Notes under the pieces: model-generated
Seen by the model: the letters and a program-made list of their open reading frames with translations, nothing else
What the model was told of the DNA's origin: nothing
Databases searched by the model: none
Program-made: the position numbers and the translations under genes
Part shown: positions 31,545-39,734 of the stretch, piece after piece
Layout of the letters: each line of letters opens with the position of its first letter
Position numbering within the stretch: position 1 is the stretch's first letter
DNA from: Curtobacterium sp. MCPF17_052
Lineage (GTDB): Bacteria; Actinomycetota; Actinomycetes; Actinomycetales; Microbacteriaceae
Direction: 5' to 3'
Length of the DNA: 64,000 bases
NCBI RefSeq assembly: GCF_003234085.1
Contig: NZ_QKSD01000006.1
Location: 156,977-220,976, forward strand

Positions 31545-31766
31545 GGGTCTCGTTTTCGTCACAGTCCGGCGTGGCGCACGTCACACTGTCAACAGACGCA
31601 ACAGTAACAACATGGGTCAGCCCAGGAACACCCCGTTCGAGGGTGAGAGGTCAGCATCGATGCTCGCACCGGGTCGGCCCGCTCCTCGGGAGCCCGCTCC
31701 GGCGACTCCCTGAGGGTCCGTCGAGGTGGCGCGACACGCCCAAGCGGACCGTTCGCCGGGCTCGAT

Positions 31767-31795
31767 TTGGCAAGAGGGCCGACCGTCCGTATGCT
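31767..31795 (+). promoter_or_regulatory. Promoter of the tRNA cluster
   Basis: TTGGCA (31767-31772), 17-bp spacer, TATGCT (31790-31795). This is the best sigma-70 promoter in the window. Transcription would start near 31802, 24 bp before tRNA-Glu. The rest of 31545-31766 shows no gene. Confidence 0.75.
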
Positions 31796-31825
31796 TGTCC
31801 ATCGGTAGCGCGATGCACTGCTTGC

Positions 31826-31898
31826 GGCCCCATCGTTTAGTGGCCTAGGACACCGCCCTTTCACGGCGGCAGCACGGGTTCGAATCCCGTTGGGGTCA
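31826..31898 (+). tRNA. tRNA-Glu (anticodon TTC)
   Basis: Complete cloverleaf: acceptor GGCCCCA/TGGGGTC, anticodon stem CCGCC/GGCGG with loop CTTTCAC (anticodon TTC at 31860-31862) and T-arm CGGGTTCGAATCCCG. CCA is not encoded. Confidence 0.97.
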
Positions 31899-31970
31899 CT
31901 CCTCACCGGGGGACAGCAAGCAGAACAGAACGACACCGAAGCAAGAACAGCAACACAAGCAATTCCACAT

Positions 31971-32047
31971 GGCCCTGTAGCGCAGTTGGTTAGCGTGCCG
32001 CCCTGTCACGGCGGAGGTCGCGGGTTCAAGTCCCGTCAGGGTCGCCA
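31971..32047 (+). tRNA. tRNA-Asp (anticodon GTC)
   Basis: Acceptor GGCCCTG/CAGGGTC, anticodon stem CCGCC/GGCGG with loop CTGTCAC (anticodon GTC at 32005-32007) and T-arm GCGGGTTCAAGTCCCGT. The genomic CCA follows the discriminator G at 32044. Confidence 0.97.
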
Positions 32048-32048
32048 C

Positions 32049-32121
32049 GGCTGGGTAGCTCAGTTGGTAGAGCGTTCGACTGAAAATCGAAAGGTCCGCG
32101 GATCGACGCCGCGTCCAGCCA
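32049..32121 (+). tRNA. tRNA-Phe (anticodon GAA)
   Basis: Acceptor GGCTGGG/TCCAGCC, anticodon stem TTCGA/TCGAA with loop CTGAAAA (anticodon GAA at 32082-32084). The T-loop is ATCGACG, with A instead of the usual T at position 54. It begins 1 bp after the tRNA-Asp CCA. No CCA is encoded. Confidence 0.95.
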
Positions 32122-32127
32122 CAGTGA

Positions 32128-32158
32128 AGAGCCCCCTACTTCGGTAGGGGGCTCTTTT
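32128..32158 (+). terminator. Rho-independent terminator of the tRNA operon
   Basis: A 12-bp perfect stem (AGAGCCCCCTAC) with a TTCG tetraloop and a T run at 32155-32158, 6 bp after tRNA-Phe. Confidence 0.93.
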
Positions 32159-32238
32159 GCGTTGCGCGGGCGTGCGTTGCGCGGGCGGTCGAACTGCCTC
32201 GACGGTCGCATCCGACAGGAAGTGGTTCGGATCGTCCA

Positions 32239-32300
32239 CGCACAACAGAAGGCGGCTCGAACCGCGGATTGCCGTGGTTCGAGCCGCCTTCTGTTGTGCG
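32239..32300. repeat. Long palindrome, copy 1 (GCACAACAG... family)
   Basis: 29-base arms (32239-32267 and 32272-32300) with one mismatch around a 4-base loop. It sits between the tRNA operon and the convergent aldo/keto reductase gene. A related palindrome lies at 35416-35475. It is followed by a GGGAGGC-type motif at 32310-32325. Confidence 0.9.
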
Positions 32301-32339
32301 CAGCCGGCCGGGAGGCTCGTACCGGCCGGGCAGCGCGGC

Positions 32340-33350
32340 CTACGCCTCGCGGGTCTTCGGGCTGCTGTCGTTCGTCCTCGACGGGTCGCGCTCGACGACG
32401 GCACCGAGGGCGTCGTCGATGCGGGACATCAGCTCGGCCGGGATCTGCACACCGGCAGCGCCGGCGTTGTCGTGCACCTGCTCCGGACGCGAGGCTCCGA
32501 TGATCGCCGACGCCACGTTCTCGTTCTGCAGCACCCACGCCACGGCGAGCTGCGCCATCGACAGGCTGAGCTCGTTCGCGACCGGCTTGAGCTCCTGCAC
32601 GGCGGTGAGCACCTGGTCGTTCATGAAGCGCTCGATCATCTTCGCGCCGCCCTTGTCGTCGGTCGCGCGGGAGCCCTCGGGCAGCGGCTGACCCGGCTGG
32701 TACTTCCCCGTCAGGACGCCCTGGGCGATCGGGGACCAGACGATCTGCGAGATGCCGAGTTCCTTCGAGGTGGGGACGACCTCCTCCTCGATGACCCGCC
32801 AGAGCGCGGAGTACTGCGGCTGGTTCGAGATGAGCTGGAAGCCCAGGTCCTTCGCCAGTGCGGCACCGGCACGGAGCTGGTCGGCGGTCCACTCGGAGAC
32901 GCCGACGTACAGGACCTTGCCCTGGCGGACGATGTCGGCGAACGCCTGCATGGTCTCTTCGAGCGGGGTCTCGTGGTCGAAGCGGTGCGCCTGGTACAGG
33001 TCGACGTAGTCGGTTTGCAGGCGGCCGAGCGAGCCGTCGATCGACTCGAGGATGTGCTTCCGCGAGAGCCCGGTGTCGTTGTGGCCCTTGGGACCGGTCG
33101 GGCCGAAGACCTTCGTGGCGATCTCGAGGGACTGGCGACGCTCGCCCTTCAGCGCTTCACCGAGGACCGTCTCGGCGCCGGTGTTGGCGTACACGTCGGC
33201 GGTGTCGAACGTCGAGATGCCGACCTCGAGGGCGGCCTTCACGCAGGCGATCGCCGCGTCGTTCTCGACCTGGGAGGCGTGGGTGAGCCAGTTGCCGTAG
33301 GTGATCTCGGAGACCTTGAGGCCCGAGTTGCCGAGGTAGCGGTACTCCAT
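32340..33350 (-). CDS. Aldo/keto reductase (potassium-channel beta-subunit-like)
   Basis: NADPH-dependent oxidoreductase of 336 residues from ATG 33350 (AGGAG 9 bp upstream). The catalytic tetrad is visible: D and Y in FDTADVYANTG, K in EIATKVFGPTG and H in LYQAHRFDHETP. SQIVWSPIAQGVLTGKY and AIIGASRPEQ form the cofactor site. The AKR6/YghZ-type substrate is unknown. It is monocistronic and ends at a long palindrome. Confidence 0.93.
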   Translation of the reverse strand: MEYRYLGNSGLKVSEITYGNWLTHASQVENDAAIACVKAALEVGISTFDTADVYANTGAETVLGEALKGERRQSLEIATKVFGPTGPKGHNDTGLSRKHILESIDGSLGRLQTDYVDLYQAHRFDHETPLEETMQAFADIVRQGKVLYVGVSEWTADQLRAGAALAKDLGFQLISNQPQYSALWRVIEEEVVPTSKELGISQIVWSPIAQGVLTGKYQPGQPLPEGSRATDDKGGAKMIERFMNDQVLTAVQELKPVANELSLSMAQLAVAWVLQNENVASAIIGASRPEQVHDNAGAAGVQIPAELMSRIDDALGAVVERDPSRTNDSSPKTREA

Positions 33351-33589
33351 GTGTCTGTCACTCCTGTCGTGGCCGCGTCGATGCGGCACGCCCGTGACGG
33401 TAGTCCCCCGGCCGCCCCGGCCGGTCCATCGGGACCCGCCCCGGCCGCCCTGCCACCTGTAGGGTGATGTATCACTGCCCGTCGGGAGGGGAAAGACGAA
33501 ACCCCGGCGATGTGGCCGTGGCCAGTGATCGTTCCGGGGTCTTCGGCATTGATGTTACACGACTGTCCGACGCGACGGAAGGAAGCGGG

Positions 33590-34240
33590 ATGCACGGCAA
33601 GGAAGACGACGTCGTGGTCTTGCTGACGCCGGAGCGGCTGTCCTCCTACGACCGAGTGACCGGGAGCCGGAGCCGAGCGCTGCGCCTCTACGCATGGAAC
33701 ATGCGAGCGAGTTCCAGCGTCTTGGAGCTCACCGGCATCGTCGAGGTCGTCGCACGCAATGCAATGGACAGGGAGTTGTGCCGCTGGTCGGAACGCCGCC
33801 ACTCGTCGCGCTCGTGGTTTGACCACGTCCCGCTCGACCGTCAGGGCAGCGCTGACCTGGCGAAGGCCCGCTCGAGGGCGGCGCGACATGGTGGAGCAGA
33901 GGTCCACGGGCGCGTGCTGGCCGAGCTGAGTTTCGGCTTCTGGCGGTACCTCGTGGAGAGCCGGTACCTCACCGCCTTCTGGACGCCGGCCCTCCATCGG
34001 GCGTTCCCGGCAGGGCCCGCCGACATCCTGACCCGTCAGCGCAAGGTTCGAGCACGGATGCAGCAGCTGCACTTCGTGCGCAACCGCGCCGCCCACCACG
34101 AGCCGATCCACCAGCGCGACCTGCACCGCGACCACTCCGACGCGATCGAACTGCTCGGCTGGATCAACCCCGTTGCCGCGGAGTGGGCGACGGAGGTGGC
34201 GAGCCTCCCGGCGGTCCTCGACGCCCGCCCCAGCCCGTGA
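33590..34240 (+). CDS. Abi-like protein with HEPN RNase motif
   Basis: Candidate abortive-infection protein of 216 residues. The start at 33590 has GGAAGGAAG just upstream; longer in-frame starts are poorly coded. The Abi-family pattern is clear: LTPERLSSYDRVTG, LRLYAWNMRASSSVLELTGIVEVVARNAMD in part, AELSFGFWRYLVESRYLTAFW, and near the C-terminus LHFVRNRAAHHEPI, whose R-x4-H is the HEPN ribonuclease motif. Codon use is less GC-biased than that of the neighbours, suggesting transfer. No antitoxin gene is adjacent. Role in phage defence is inferred from family. Confidence 0.85.
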   Translation: MHGKEDDVVVLLTPERLSSYDRVTGSRSRALRLYAWNMRASSSVLELTGIVEVVARNAMDRELCRWSERRHSSRSWFDHVPLDRQGSADLAKARSRAARHGGAEVHGRVLAELSFGFWRYLVESRYLTAFWTPALHRAFPAGPADILTRQRKVRARMQQLHFVRNRAAHHEPIHQRDLHRDHSDAIELLGWINPVAAEWATEVASLPAVLDARPSP

Positions 34241-34299
34241 GGTGCAGGATCGCAAGAGGCGCGGTGCGCGGACGCACCGCCGGGAGCAAGGGAGCATCC

Positions 34300-35301
34300 A
34301 TGACCGGATCCAGCGTGCTGTTCATCGGCGGGAGCGGCATCATCAGTGCCGCCTGCGTGCGCGAGGCAGTGGACCAGGGCTTCGACGTCTCGGTGCTCAA
34401 CCGGGGCACCACGGAGAAGCGGACCCTGCCGGATGCGGTGACGCGCCTCCAGGCCGACGTGGCGGACCGGGACGCGCTGGCGGCGGCGATCGGCGACCGC
34501 ACCTTCGACGTCGTCATCGACTTCGTCGCGTTCACCCCTGACCAGGTGCAGGCCGACATCGACTTCTTCACGGGCAAGACCCGGCAGTACGTGTTCATCA
34601 GCTCGGCTTCGGCGTACCAGACCCCGCCGACGCACCTGCCGGTGACCGAGTCCACGCCGCTGAAGAACCCGTACTGGCAGTACTCGCGGGACAAGATCGC
34701 GTGCGAGGACCTGCTGGTCGCTGCGTACCGGCAGGACGACTTCCCGATGACGATCATCCGGCCGTCGCACACCTACGACGAGACCCTGCTGCCGTTCGAC
34801 GGCGGCTGGACGGTCGTCGCGCGGTTGCGTGCGGGCAAGCCGGTCGTCGTGCCGGGCGACGGGACCTCGCTGTGGACGATCACGCACGCGCGGGACTTCG
34901 CGGTCGCGTTCGTCGGGGTGCTCGACCGGGCCGAGGCGATCGGCGAGGCGTTCCACATCACCGGCCAGGAGTCGCCGACGTGGGACCGCATCCACCAGGA
35001 GGTCGCCGCCGCCGCGGGCGCCCCGGAACCGCAGATCGTGCACGTGCCGGCGGACGCGATCATGGCCGCGGACCCGGAGTGGGGCGCCGGCGTGGTCGGC
35101 GACAAGGCGAACAGCATGGTGTTCGACAACAGCAAGGTGCGGACACTGGTGCCGGGATGGGCTGCCCGGACGTCGTTCCGCGAGGGTGCCCGCGAGCTGG
35201 TCGCCTGGTACGACGCGCACCCGGAGGCGCAGGTCGTCGACGAGGAGAAGGACGCCCTCATGGACCGGCTGGCCGAGGCGTACGCGCCGGGTCGCGTCTA
35301 G
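34300..35301 (+). CDS. NAD-dependent epimerase/dehydratase family protein
   Basis: A 333-residue extended SDR from ATG 34300 (AAGGGAG upstream). The cofactor loop LFIGGSGIISAACV, ISSASAYQTPP and the YxxxK motif in YWQYSRDKIACE are present, with TIIRPSHTYDE following. Such proteins act on sugar nucleotides or reduce flavonoid-like substrates; the partner is unknown. It stands alone and ends at the second long palindrome. Confidence 0.9.
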   Translation: MTGSSVLFIGGSGIISAACVREAVDQGFDVSVLNRGTTEKRTLPDAVTRLQADVADRDALAAAIGDRTFDVVIDFVAFTPDQVQADIDFFTGKTRQYVFISSASAYQTPPTHLPVTESTPLKNPYWQYSRDKIACEDLLVAAYRQDDFPMTIIRPSHTYDETLLPFDGGWTVVARLRAGKPVVVPGDGTSLWTITHARDFAVAFVGVLDRAEAIGEAFHITGQESPTWDRIHQEVAAAAGAPEPQIVHVPADAIMAADPEWGAGVVGDKANSMVFDNSKVRTLVPGWAARTSFREGARELVAWYDAHPEAQVVDEEKDALMDRLAEAYAPGRV

Positions 35302-35311
35302 CGCCGTCTGC

Positions 35312-35375
35312 CGGACGGGAGGCGCGTGGCGTCCCCGCCCCGTGCCTCCCGCCCGTCTCGCCCCGCGCCTCCCGG
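35312..35375. repeat. Cluster of GGGAGGC/GCCTCCC motifs
   Basis: GGACGGGAGGCGCG, then GTGCCTCCCGCCCG and GCGCCTCCCGG within 60 bp, upstream of the second palindrome. The 35302-35524 gap holds only this cluster and the palindrome. Confidence 0.6.
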
Positions 35376-35415
35376 TGCCGCGCCCGCGCGGTGCGGCGCG
35401 GCGCCGACAGGAGGG

Positions 35416-35475
35416 GCACAACAGGAACCGGCTCGAACCACGGGAGTTCGTGGTTCGGGCCGGTTCCTGTTGTGC
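35416..35475. repeat. Long palindrome, copy 2 (GCACAACAG... family)
   Basis: 27-base arms (35416-35442 and 35449-35475) with one mismatch and a 6-base loop. The left arm matches copy 1 at 23 of 27 positions. It lies between the convergent ends of the epimerase and rocD genes and may act as a bidirectional terminator. Confidence 0.9.
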
Positions 35476-35524
35476 GTGGGCAGCCCGCGCCGGCGGGCGC
35501 GCGGCCGCGCGGCCGACGGGCGGG

Positions 35525-36760
35525 CTACGCCAGGTCGCGGAGGACCGCGCCGAGGGCCTGCATCGCGGTGGCGATCTCCTCGTCGGTGACGACGAGCGGC
35601 GGGGCGAAGCGGATCGTGGACCCGTGCGTGTCCTTCACGAGGACGCCTCGGGCGGCGAGCGCCTTCGCGACCTGCTTGCCGGTGCCGAGCGCCGGATCGA
35701 TGTCGATCCCGGCCCAGAGCCCGGCGACGCGGTGTGCGACGACGCCCTGGCCGATGAGCTCGTCGAGGAACCCGCGCAACACCGGTTCGCCGTCGAGCGC
35801 CCGCTGCTGGAACGTGCCCTCGGCGAGCATCGCGACGACCTCCGTGCCGACGGCGGCGGCGAGCGGGTTGCCGCCGAAGGTCGAGCCGTGCTCCCCCGGC
35901 CGCAGCACCCCGAGCACGTCGGCGCGGCCGACCACGGCGGACACCGGGACGATCCCGCCGCCCAGGGCTTTGCCGAGCGTGATCAGGTCCGGCGTCACGC
36001 CCACGCGCTGGACCGCGAGGGTGTGGCCGGTGCGCCCGAGGCCCGACTGGATCTCGTCCGCGATGAACAGCGCACCGAACTCGTCGCAGACCTCGCGGAC
36101 CGCGGGCAGGTAATCCGCCGGCGGGATGACGACGCCGCCCTCGCCCTGGATCGGCTCGAGCAGCACGGCGACGACGGTCTCGTCCATCGCCTCCCGGAGT
36201 GCCGCCGCGTCGCCGTACGGCACGGTGCGGAACCCGGGCGTGTACGGCCCGAAGTCGTTGCGGGCGTCAGGGTCGTCCGAGAACGAGATGATCGTCGTCG
36301 TCCGGCCGTGGAAGTTCCCGCTCGCGACGATGACGGTCGCCTGCCCCTGCGGTACGCCCTTGACGCGGTAGCCCCAGGCGCGGGCGACCTTGATCGCGGA
36401 CTCGACCGCCTCGGCGCCGGTGTTCATCGGCAGCATCATCTCGGTGCCGGTGAGCGCGGTGAGGCCCTCGGCGAACGGGCCGAGCCGGTCGGTGACGAAC
36501 GCACGGCTCGTCAACGTCACCCGGTCGAGCTGGTCGCGCGCCGCGGTCAGGAGGCGCGGGTTGCCGTGCCCGAAGTTGACCGCCGAGTAGGCGGCGAGCC
36601 CGTCCAGGTAGGTGCGGCCGTCGACGTCCGTGACGGTCGCACCGTGGCCGGACGCGATGACGACCGGCAGCGGGCTGTAGTTGTGCGCGAGGGCACGGTC
36701 CTCGACGGCGAGCGCCGCCACGGTGGCCGGCCCGGGGGTGCGTCCGGTGTCCGTGGACAT
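35525..36760 (-). CDS. rocD: Ornithine aminotransferase
   Basis: PLP enzyme converting ornithine and 2-oxoglutarate to glutamate semialdehyde and glutamate. The 411 residues show MNTGAEAVESAIKVAR, the PLP-binding IADEIQSGLGRTG, the Schiff-base Lys in LITLGKALGGGIVPVS and HGSTFGGNPLAAA. ATG 36760 overlaps the stop of the amidinohydrolase gene (ATGA), so both act in one arginine/ornithine pathway. Confidence 0.94.
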   Translation of the reverse strand: MSTDTGRTPGPATVAALAVEDRALAHNYSPLPVVIASGHGATVTDVDGRTYLDGLAAYSAVNFGHGNPRLLTAARDQLDRVTLTSRAFVTDRLGPFAEGLTALTGTEMMLPMNTGAEAVESAIKVARAWGYRVKGVPQGQATVIVASGNFHGRTTTIISFSDDPDARNDFGPYTPGFRTVPYGDAAALREAMDETVVAVLLEPIQGEGGVVIPPADYLPAVREVCDEFGALFIADEIQSGLGRTGHTLAVQRVGVTPDLITLGKALGGGIVPVSAVVGRADVLGVLRPGEHGSTFGGNPLAAAVGTEVVAMLAEGTFQQRALDGEPVLRGFLDELIGQGVVAHRVAGLWAGIDIDPALGTGKQVAKALAARGVLVKDTHGSTIRFAPPLVVTDEEIATAMQALGAVLRDLA

Positions 36761-37653
36761 CAGGACCGTGCCACGGAGGTACCGGTGCCGATCGGGTGCA
36801 GGTCCAGCGTGCAGCACTTCACACCGCCGCCGCCGAGGAGCAGCTCGGACAGGTCGACGCCGATCGGGTTGTAGCCCTTCTCGCGGAGCTGCGATGCGAA
36901 CGTGGTGGCACGCGCGGCGATCACGACGTTGTACCCGTCGGAGTAGGAGTTCAGGCCGAGGATGGCGGCGTCCTCCTCGGTCGCGATGATCGCGTCCGGG
37001 AAGCGCTCGCGCAGGATCGCCAGGGACGGCTCGTCGAAGGCGCTCTCGAGGTACGCGATGTTGGAGCGGCCGGACGCGTCCGGCACCGGGTCGAGCGCCG
37101 CGATGGCCGTGTCCAGGTGGTAGAAGCTCGGGTTGATGAGCGTGAGCGTGACGACCTCGCGGCCGTACACGCGGGCGAGCTCCTCGTGCGAGGTGCTGTC
37201 CGAACGGAAGCCGGTGCCGGCGTAGATCGTGTCGCCGATGAGCAGGAAGTCGCCCTCGCCCTCGTTCGTCTCCTGGGGCTCGGCGACGGTCAGGCCGGCC
37301 TGACGGAACCAGTCCATGTAGGCCGGGCCCTCGGGCTGCCGCTCGGGGTACTGGAACTTCGCACCGTAGGCGACACCGTCGAGCACGAAGCCGCCGTTGG
37401 CCGCGTAGACCATGTCCGGCAGGCCCTCGATCGGTGCGATCTGGTGGATCTCGAAGCCGAGCTGCTCGTAGACGTCGACCAGGCTCTGCCACTGGGCGAC
37501 GGCCTTCGAGGTGTCGGTCGGCTCCTCCGGGTGCATCCAGGGGTTGATCCGGTAGCTGACCGTGTAGTGGGTCGGCTTGCACATCAGGACGGTGCGGTGC
37601 GTGGCCGTGCGCTGCGGGGCGGCGGCAGTGGGCTGGGGTGCGGTGTTCGACAC
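36760..37653 (-). CDS. Dimethylargininase-like amidinohydrolase (DDAH/arginine dihydrolase family)
   Basis: Guanidino-modifying enzyme of 297 residues. GTG 37653 is chosen for the GGAGG 5 bp upstream. Segments: CKPTHYTVSYRINPWM, MVYAANGGFVLDG, NEGEGDFLLIGDTIY, the His in FYHLDTAIAAL and the nucleophilic Cys in GGVKCCTLDLHP at the C-terminus. DDAH yields citrulline plus methylamine, but coupling to rocD would be best explained if it released ornithine, as arginine dihydrolases do. The sequence does not decide this. Confidence 0.85.
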   Translation of the reverse strand: MSNTAPQPTAAAPQRTATHRTVLMCKPTHYTVSYRINPWMHPEEPTDTSKAVAQWQSLVDVYEQLGFEIHQIAPIEGLPDMVYAANGGFVLDGVAYGAKFQYPERQPEGPAYMDWFRQAGLTVAEPQETNEGEGDFLLIGDTIYAGTGFRSDSTSHEELARVYGREVVTLTLINPSFYHLDTAIAALDPVPDASGRSNIAYLESAFDEPSLAILRERFPDAIIATEEDAAILGLNSYSDGYNVVIAARATTFASQLREKGYNPIGVDLSELLLGGGGVKCCTLDLHPIGTGTSVARS

Positions 37654-37860
37654 GAGGTCCTCCAGGACCGGGGCCCGAGCCTGCCAGGAACCACCACGGT
37701 GAGAGCTCCGACGAGATGCAGGCTCACTCGCCGGAGGCGGACCAGGTCGACGCCTGCCCTGATCCTTGCACAGGAGGGCGGTTCGGTGGCGCGGCTCGAC
37801 ACGCACGTTTCCTGCGTTCCACCGCATCCGCTCGCAAGGACCCCGCGTAGGATGGGGACA

Positions 37861-38298
37861 ATGGATTCGCTCGACCACCGCATCCTCGACCAGCTCCGGG
37901 AGAACGCCCGCGCCGGCTACGGCGACATCGGCTCGGTCGTCGGGCTCTCCGCCTCCGCCGTGAAGCGCCGCGTCGACCGGCTCGTCGCCGACGGCGTGAT
38001 CCAGGGCTTCACGATCAAGGTCGACCCCGCCGTGGACGACCGTGGCACCGAGGCCTGGGTCGAGCTCTACTGCCGCGGCACCGTCTCCCCCGACGAACTC
38101 CGCACCCTGCTCGACGCCGTGCCCGAGGTCGTCGACGCCGGTACCGTCACGGGCAGTGCCGACGCCGTGGTGCACATGCGCTCGCGGGACCTGCCGGCGC
38201 TCGAAGAGGCCCTGGACCGCGTCCGCCTCGCCCCGCAGGTCGACCACACCCGCTCCGCGATCGTGCTGTCGAAGCTCGTCAGCCGCGGTTCCGACTGA
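37861..38298 (+). CDS. Lrp/AsnC-family regulator
   Basis: Probable regulator of the divergent ddaH-like/rocD pair. The 145 residues have an AsnC-type HTH (LDHRILDQLRENARAGYGDIGSVVGLSASAV split over residues ~4-34, then KRRVDRLVADGVIQGF) and a RAM ligand domain (ELYCRGTVSPDEL, GSADAVVHMRSRDL). TAGGAT-N7 precedes ATG 37861, suggesting a leaderless transcript. The 207-bp divergent region should hold the operators. Confidence 0.92.
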   Translation: MDSLDHRILDQLRENARAGYGDIGSVVGLSASAVKRRVDRLVADGVIQGFTIKVDPAVDDRGTEAWVELYCRGTVSPDELRTLLDAVPEVVDAGTVTGSADAVVHMRSRDLPALEEALDRVRLAPQVDHTRSAIVLSKLVSRGSD

Positions 38299-38301
38299 CC
38301 C

Positions 38302-38385
38302 CCCTCCCGCGAAACGCAACGTGGGCGTCATCTCGCAGCGGTACCCCCTTGCGCATAGCCGCCCGGGTTGCGTTTCGCGGGAGGG
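38302..38385. repeat. Perfect 19-bp inverted repeat
   Basis: CCCTCCCGCGAAACGCAAC at 38302-38320 and its exact complement at 38367-38385 enclose 46 bp. It starts 3 bp after the asnC stop and ends just before the TAGGGT -10 of the next gene. It could be a terminator, an operator or a small mobile element. Confidence 0.9.
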
Positions 38386-38398
38386 TAGGGTCGCGCCC

Positions 38399-38767
38399 AT
38401 GGGACGTGGGACGGCAGCCGGGAGGCGCGGCGGGCCTCCCGGGTCGGTGGCCGCCCGGCGGATGGTCACCGCTGCGACCGTCGCCTACGTCGTCAACTGC
38501 CTGTGGGGCACCGCGGTCGCGCTGCGCCTGATCCGCACCCGACGGCTGCGGGTGGTCCACCACGGGTTGTTCGTGGCGACCGCCGTGCTCACCGGAGCGG
38601 CCGCGACGACACCGCTGTGGACACGGTCCCGCGCGGCGCTGTTCCTGCTGCCGGCGCTCGTCCCGCTGGCGCTGGCTCCACGGACGAACCCCCGCAGCGG
38701 AGCACACTGGAAGACCGCGGTCGCCGCCGCACCGTCCTACCTGGGGGCGGTCCTCGCGCGGCGCTGA
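38399..38767 (+). CDS. Small hydrophobic membrane protein
   Basis: A 122-residue protein with three to four hydrophobic segments ([54 protein letters not shown]) and many Arg in loops. ATG 38399 follows TAGGGT-N7, compatible with a leaderless mRNA; ATG 38462 is a possible shorter start. The basic N-terminal 20 residues are encoded by two GGGAGGC-type motifs. I do not recognise the family. Confidence 0.65.
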   Translation: MGRGTAAGRRGGPPGSVAARRMVTAATVAYVVNCLWGTAVALRLIRTRRLRVVHHGLFVATAVLTGAAATTPLWTRSRAALFLLPALVPLALAPRTNPRSGAHWKTAVAAAPSYLGAVLARR

Positions 38768-38795
38768 CCGCTGCCGTCGTACCGAGAGGACACCA

Positions 38796-39734
38796 GTGGA
38801 ACTCATCGAGGCCATCCGGCGCCGACGGACCACGAACGGGGCGTTCCTGCCGGACCCGGTGTCCGAGGAGCACCAGCGCCTGCTGGTGGAACTGGCCGGA
38901 CGGGCGCCGTCGCAGTTGAACAGCCAGCCGTGGCGGTTCGTCCTCGTCGAGGAGCGCGAGACGATCGACCGGATCGCGGACATCAGCGGCAGCGCGATGA
39001 CGACGACCATGTCCCGGGGCACGTTCTTCGAGCGGTACCGGCCGTACTTCCGGTTCTCGCAGGCCGAGATGGACGAGCGTCGCGACGGCATGCTGTTCGA
39101 CAAGCTGCCGAAGCCGCTCCGTCCGTTCACGAACCAGGTGTTCACGAAGCGGGGGCAGTTCCTGATGAACGCCCTCCGGGTCCCGCAGACCCTGGGCGAG
39201 GAGAACCGGAAGCTCGTCGCCGGGTCGCCGCTGCTGCTCGGGGTGATGCTCGACCGGGCCGAGTACCGGAAGGAGGCCCGCAACGCCTTCTACTCCGTGT
39301 TCAGCATGGGAGCGGCGATGGAGAACATCTGGCTGGCGACCACCGAGCTCGGCCTCGGGATCCAGTTCGTGTCGTTCCCGATGGAGATCGAGGAGTCCTG
39401 GAACCAGGTCGAGCAGTTGCTCGAGGTCCCGCCGGAACTCGAACTCATGGCCGTGTACCGGATCGGGTACACCCCGCCGGAGCGCCGACGACCCGCGATC
39501 GACTGGGTGTCGAACGAGCGGAAGCGGCCCTCGCAGTACGTGTTCCGCGGCACGTGCGCGACGCCGCAGCAGGGCTGGGACGACCAGCCGGTGGCCGGGT
39601 CAGGCCCGACGGGGCAGGGCGCAGCGGGGCAGGGCGCAGCGGGGCAGGGCGCAGCGGGGCAGGGCACAACGGGGCAGGGCACAGCGGAGCCGAGCACGAT
39701 GGACCGGACCACGACGACGGACGGGACCACCTGA
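38796..39734 (+). CDS. Nitroreductase family protein
   Basis: FMN-dependent oxidoreductase of 312 residues. The N-terminus [31 protein letters not shown] and [25 protein letters not shown] are nitroreductase-fold elements; [22 protein letters not shown] ends the fold near residue 250. The last ~50 residues are low complexity, with five GQGxx repeats encoded by a 15-bp tandem repeat. It overlaps the DUF2071 gene by one base (TGATG). Confidence 0.87.
   Translation: MELIEAIRRRRTTNGAFLPDPVSEEHQRLLVELAGRAPSQLNSQPWRFVLVEERETIDRIADISGSAMTTTMSRGTFFERYRPYFRFSQAEMDERRDGMLFDKLPKPLRPFTNQVFTKRGQFLMNALRVPQTLGEENRKLVAGSPLLLGVMLDRAEYRKEARNAFYSVFSMGAAMENIWLATTELGLGIQFVSFPMEIEESWNQVEQLLEVPPELELMAVYRIGYTPPERRRPAIDWVSNERKRPSQYVFRGTCATPQQGWDDQPVAGSGPTGQGAAGQGAAGQGAAGQGTTGQGTAEPSTMDRTTTTDGTT
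39611..39685. repeat. 15-bp tandem repeat (five units) inside the nitroreductase gene
   Basis: Three identical GGGGCAGGGCGCAGC units and two variants (one and two-three changes), in frame, encoding GQGAA-like pentapeptides. Confidence 0.95.

Noticed and set aside
31545..31766. Possible c-di-AMP (ydaO-type) riboswitch upstream of the M23 peptidase gene
   Set aside because: Such switches often precede wall hydrolases in actinobacteria, but I could not find the conserved core elements; a covariance-model search would decide.
31826..34240. Genomic island integrated at the tRNA cluster
   Set aside because: There is no integrase, no repeated tRNA 3' end and no attachment-site duplication; only the Abi-like gene looks foreign.
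39611..39685. CRISPR-like array
   Set aside because: The units are contiguous 15-bp tandem repeats in frame in a gene, with no spacers.
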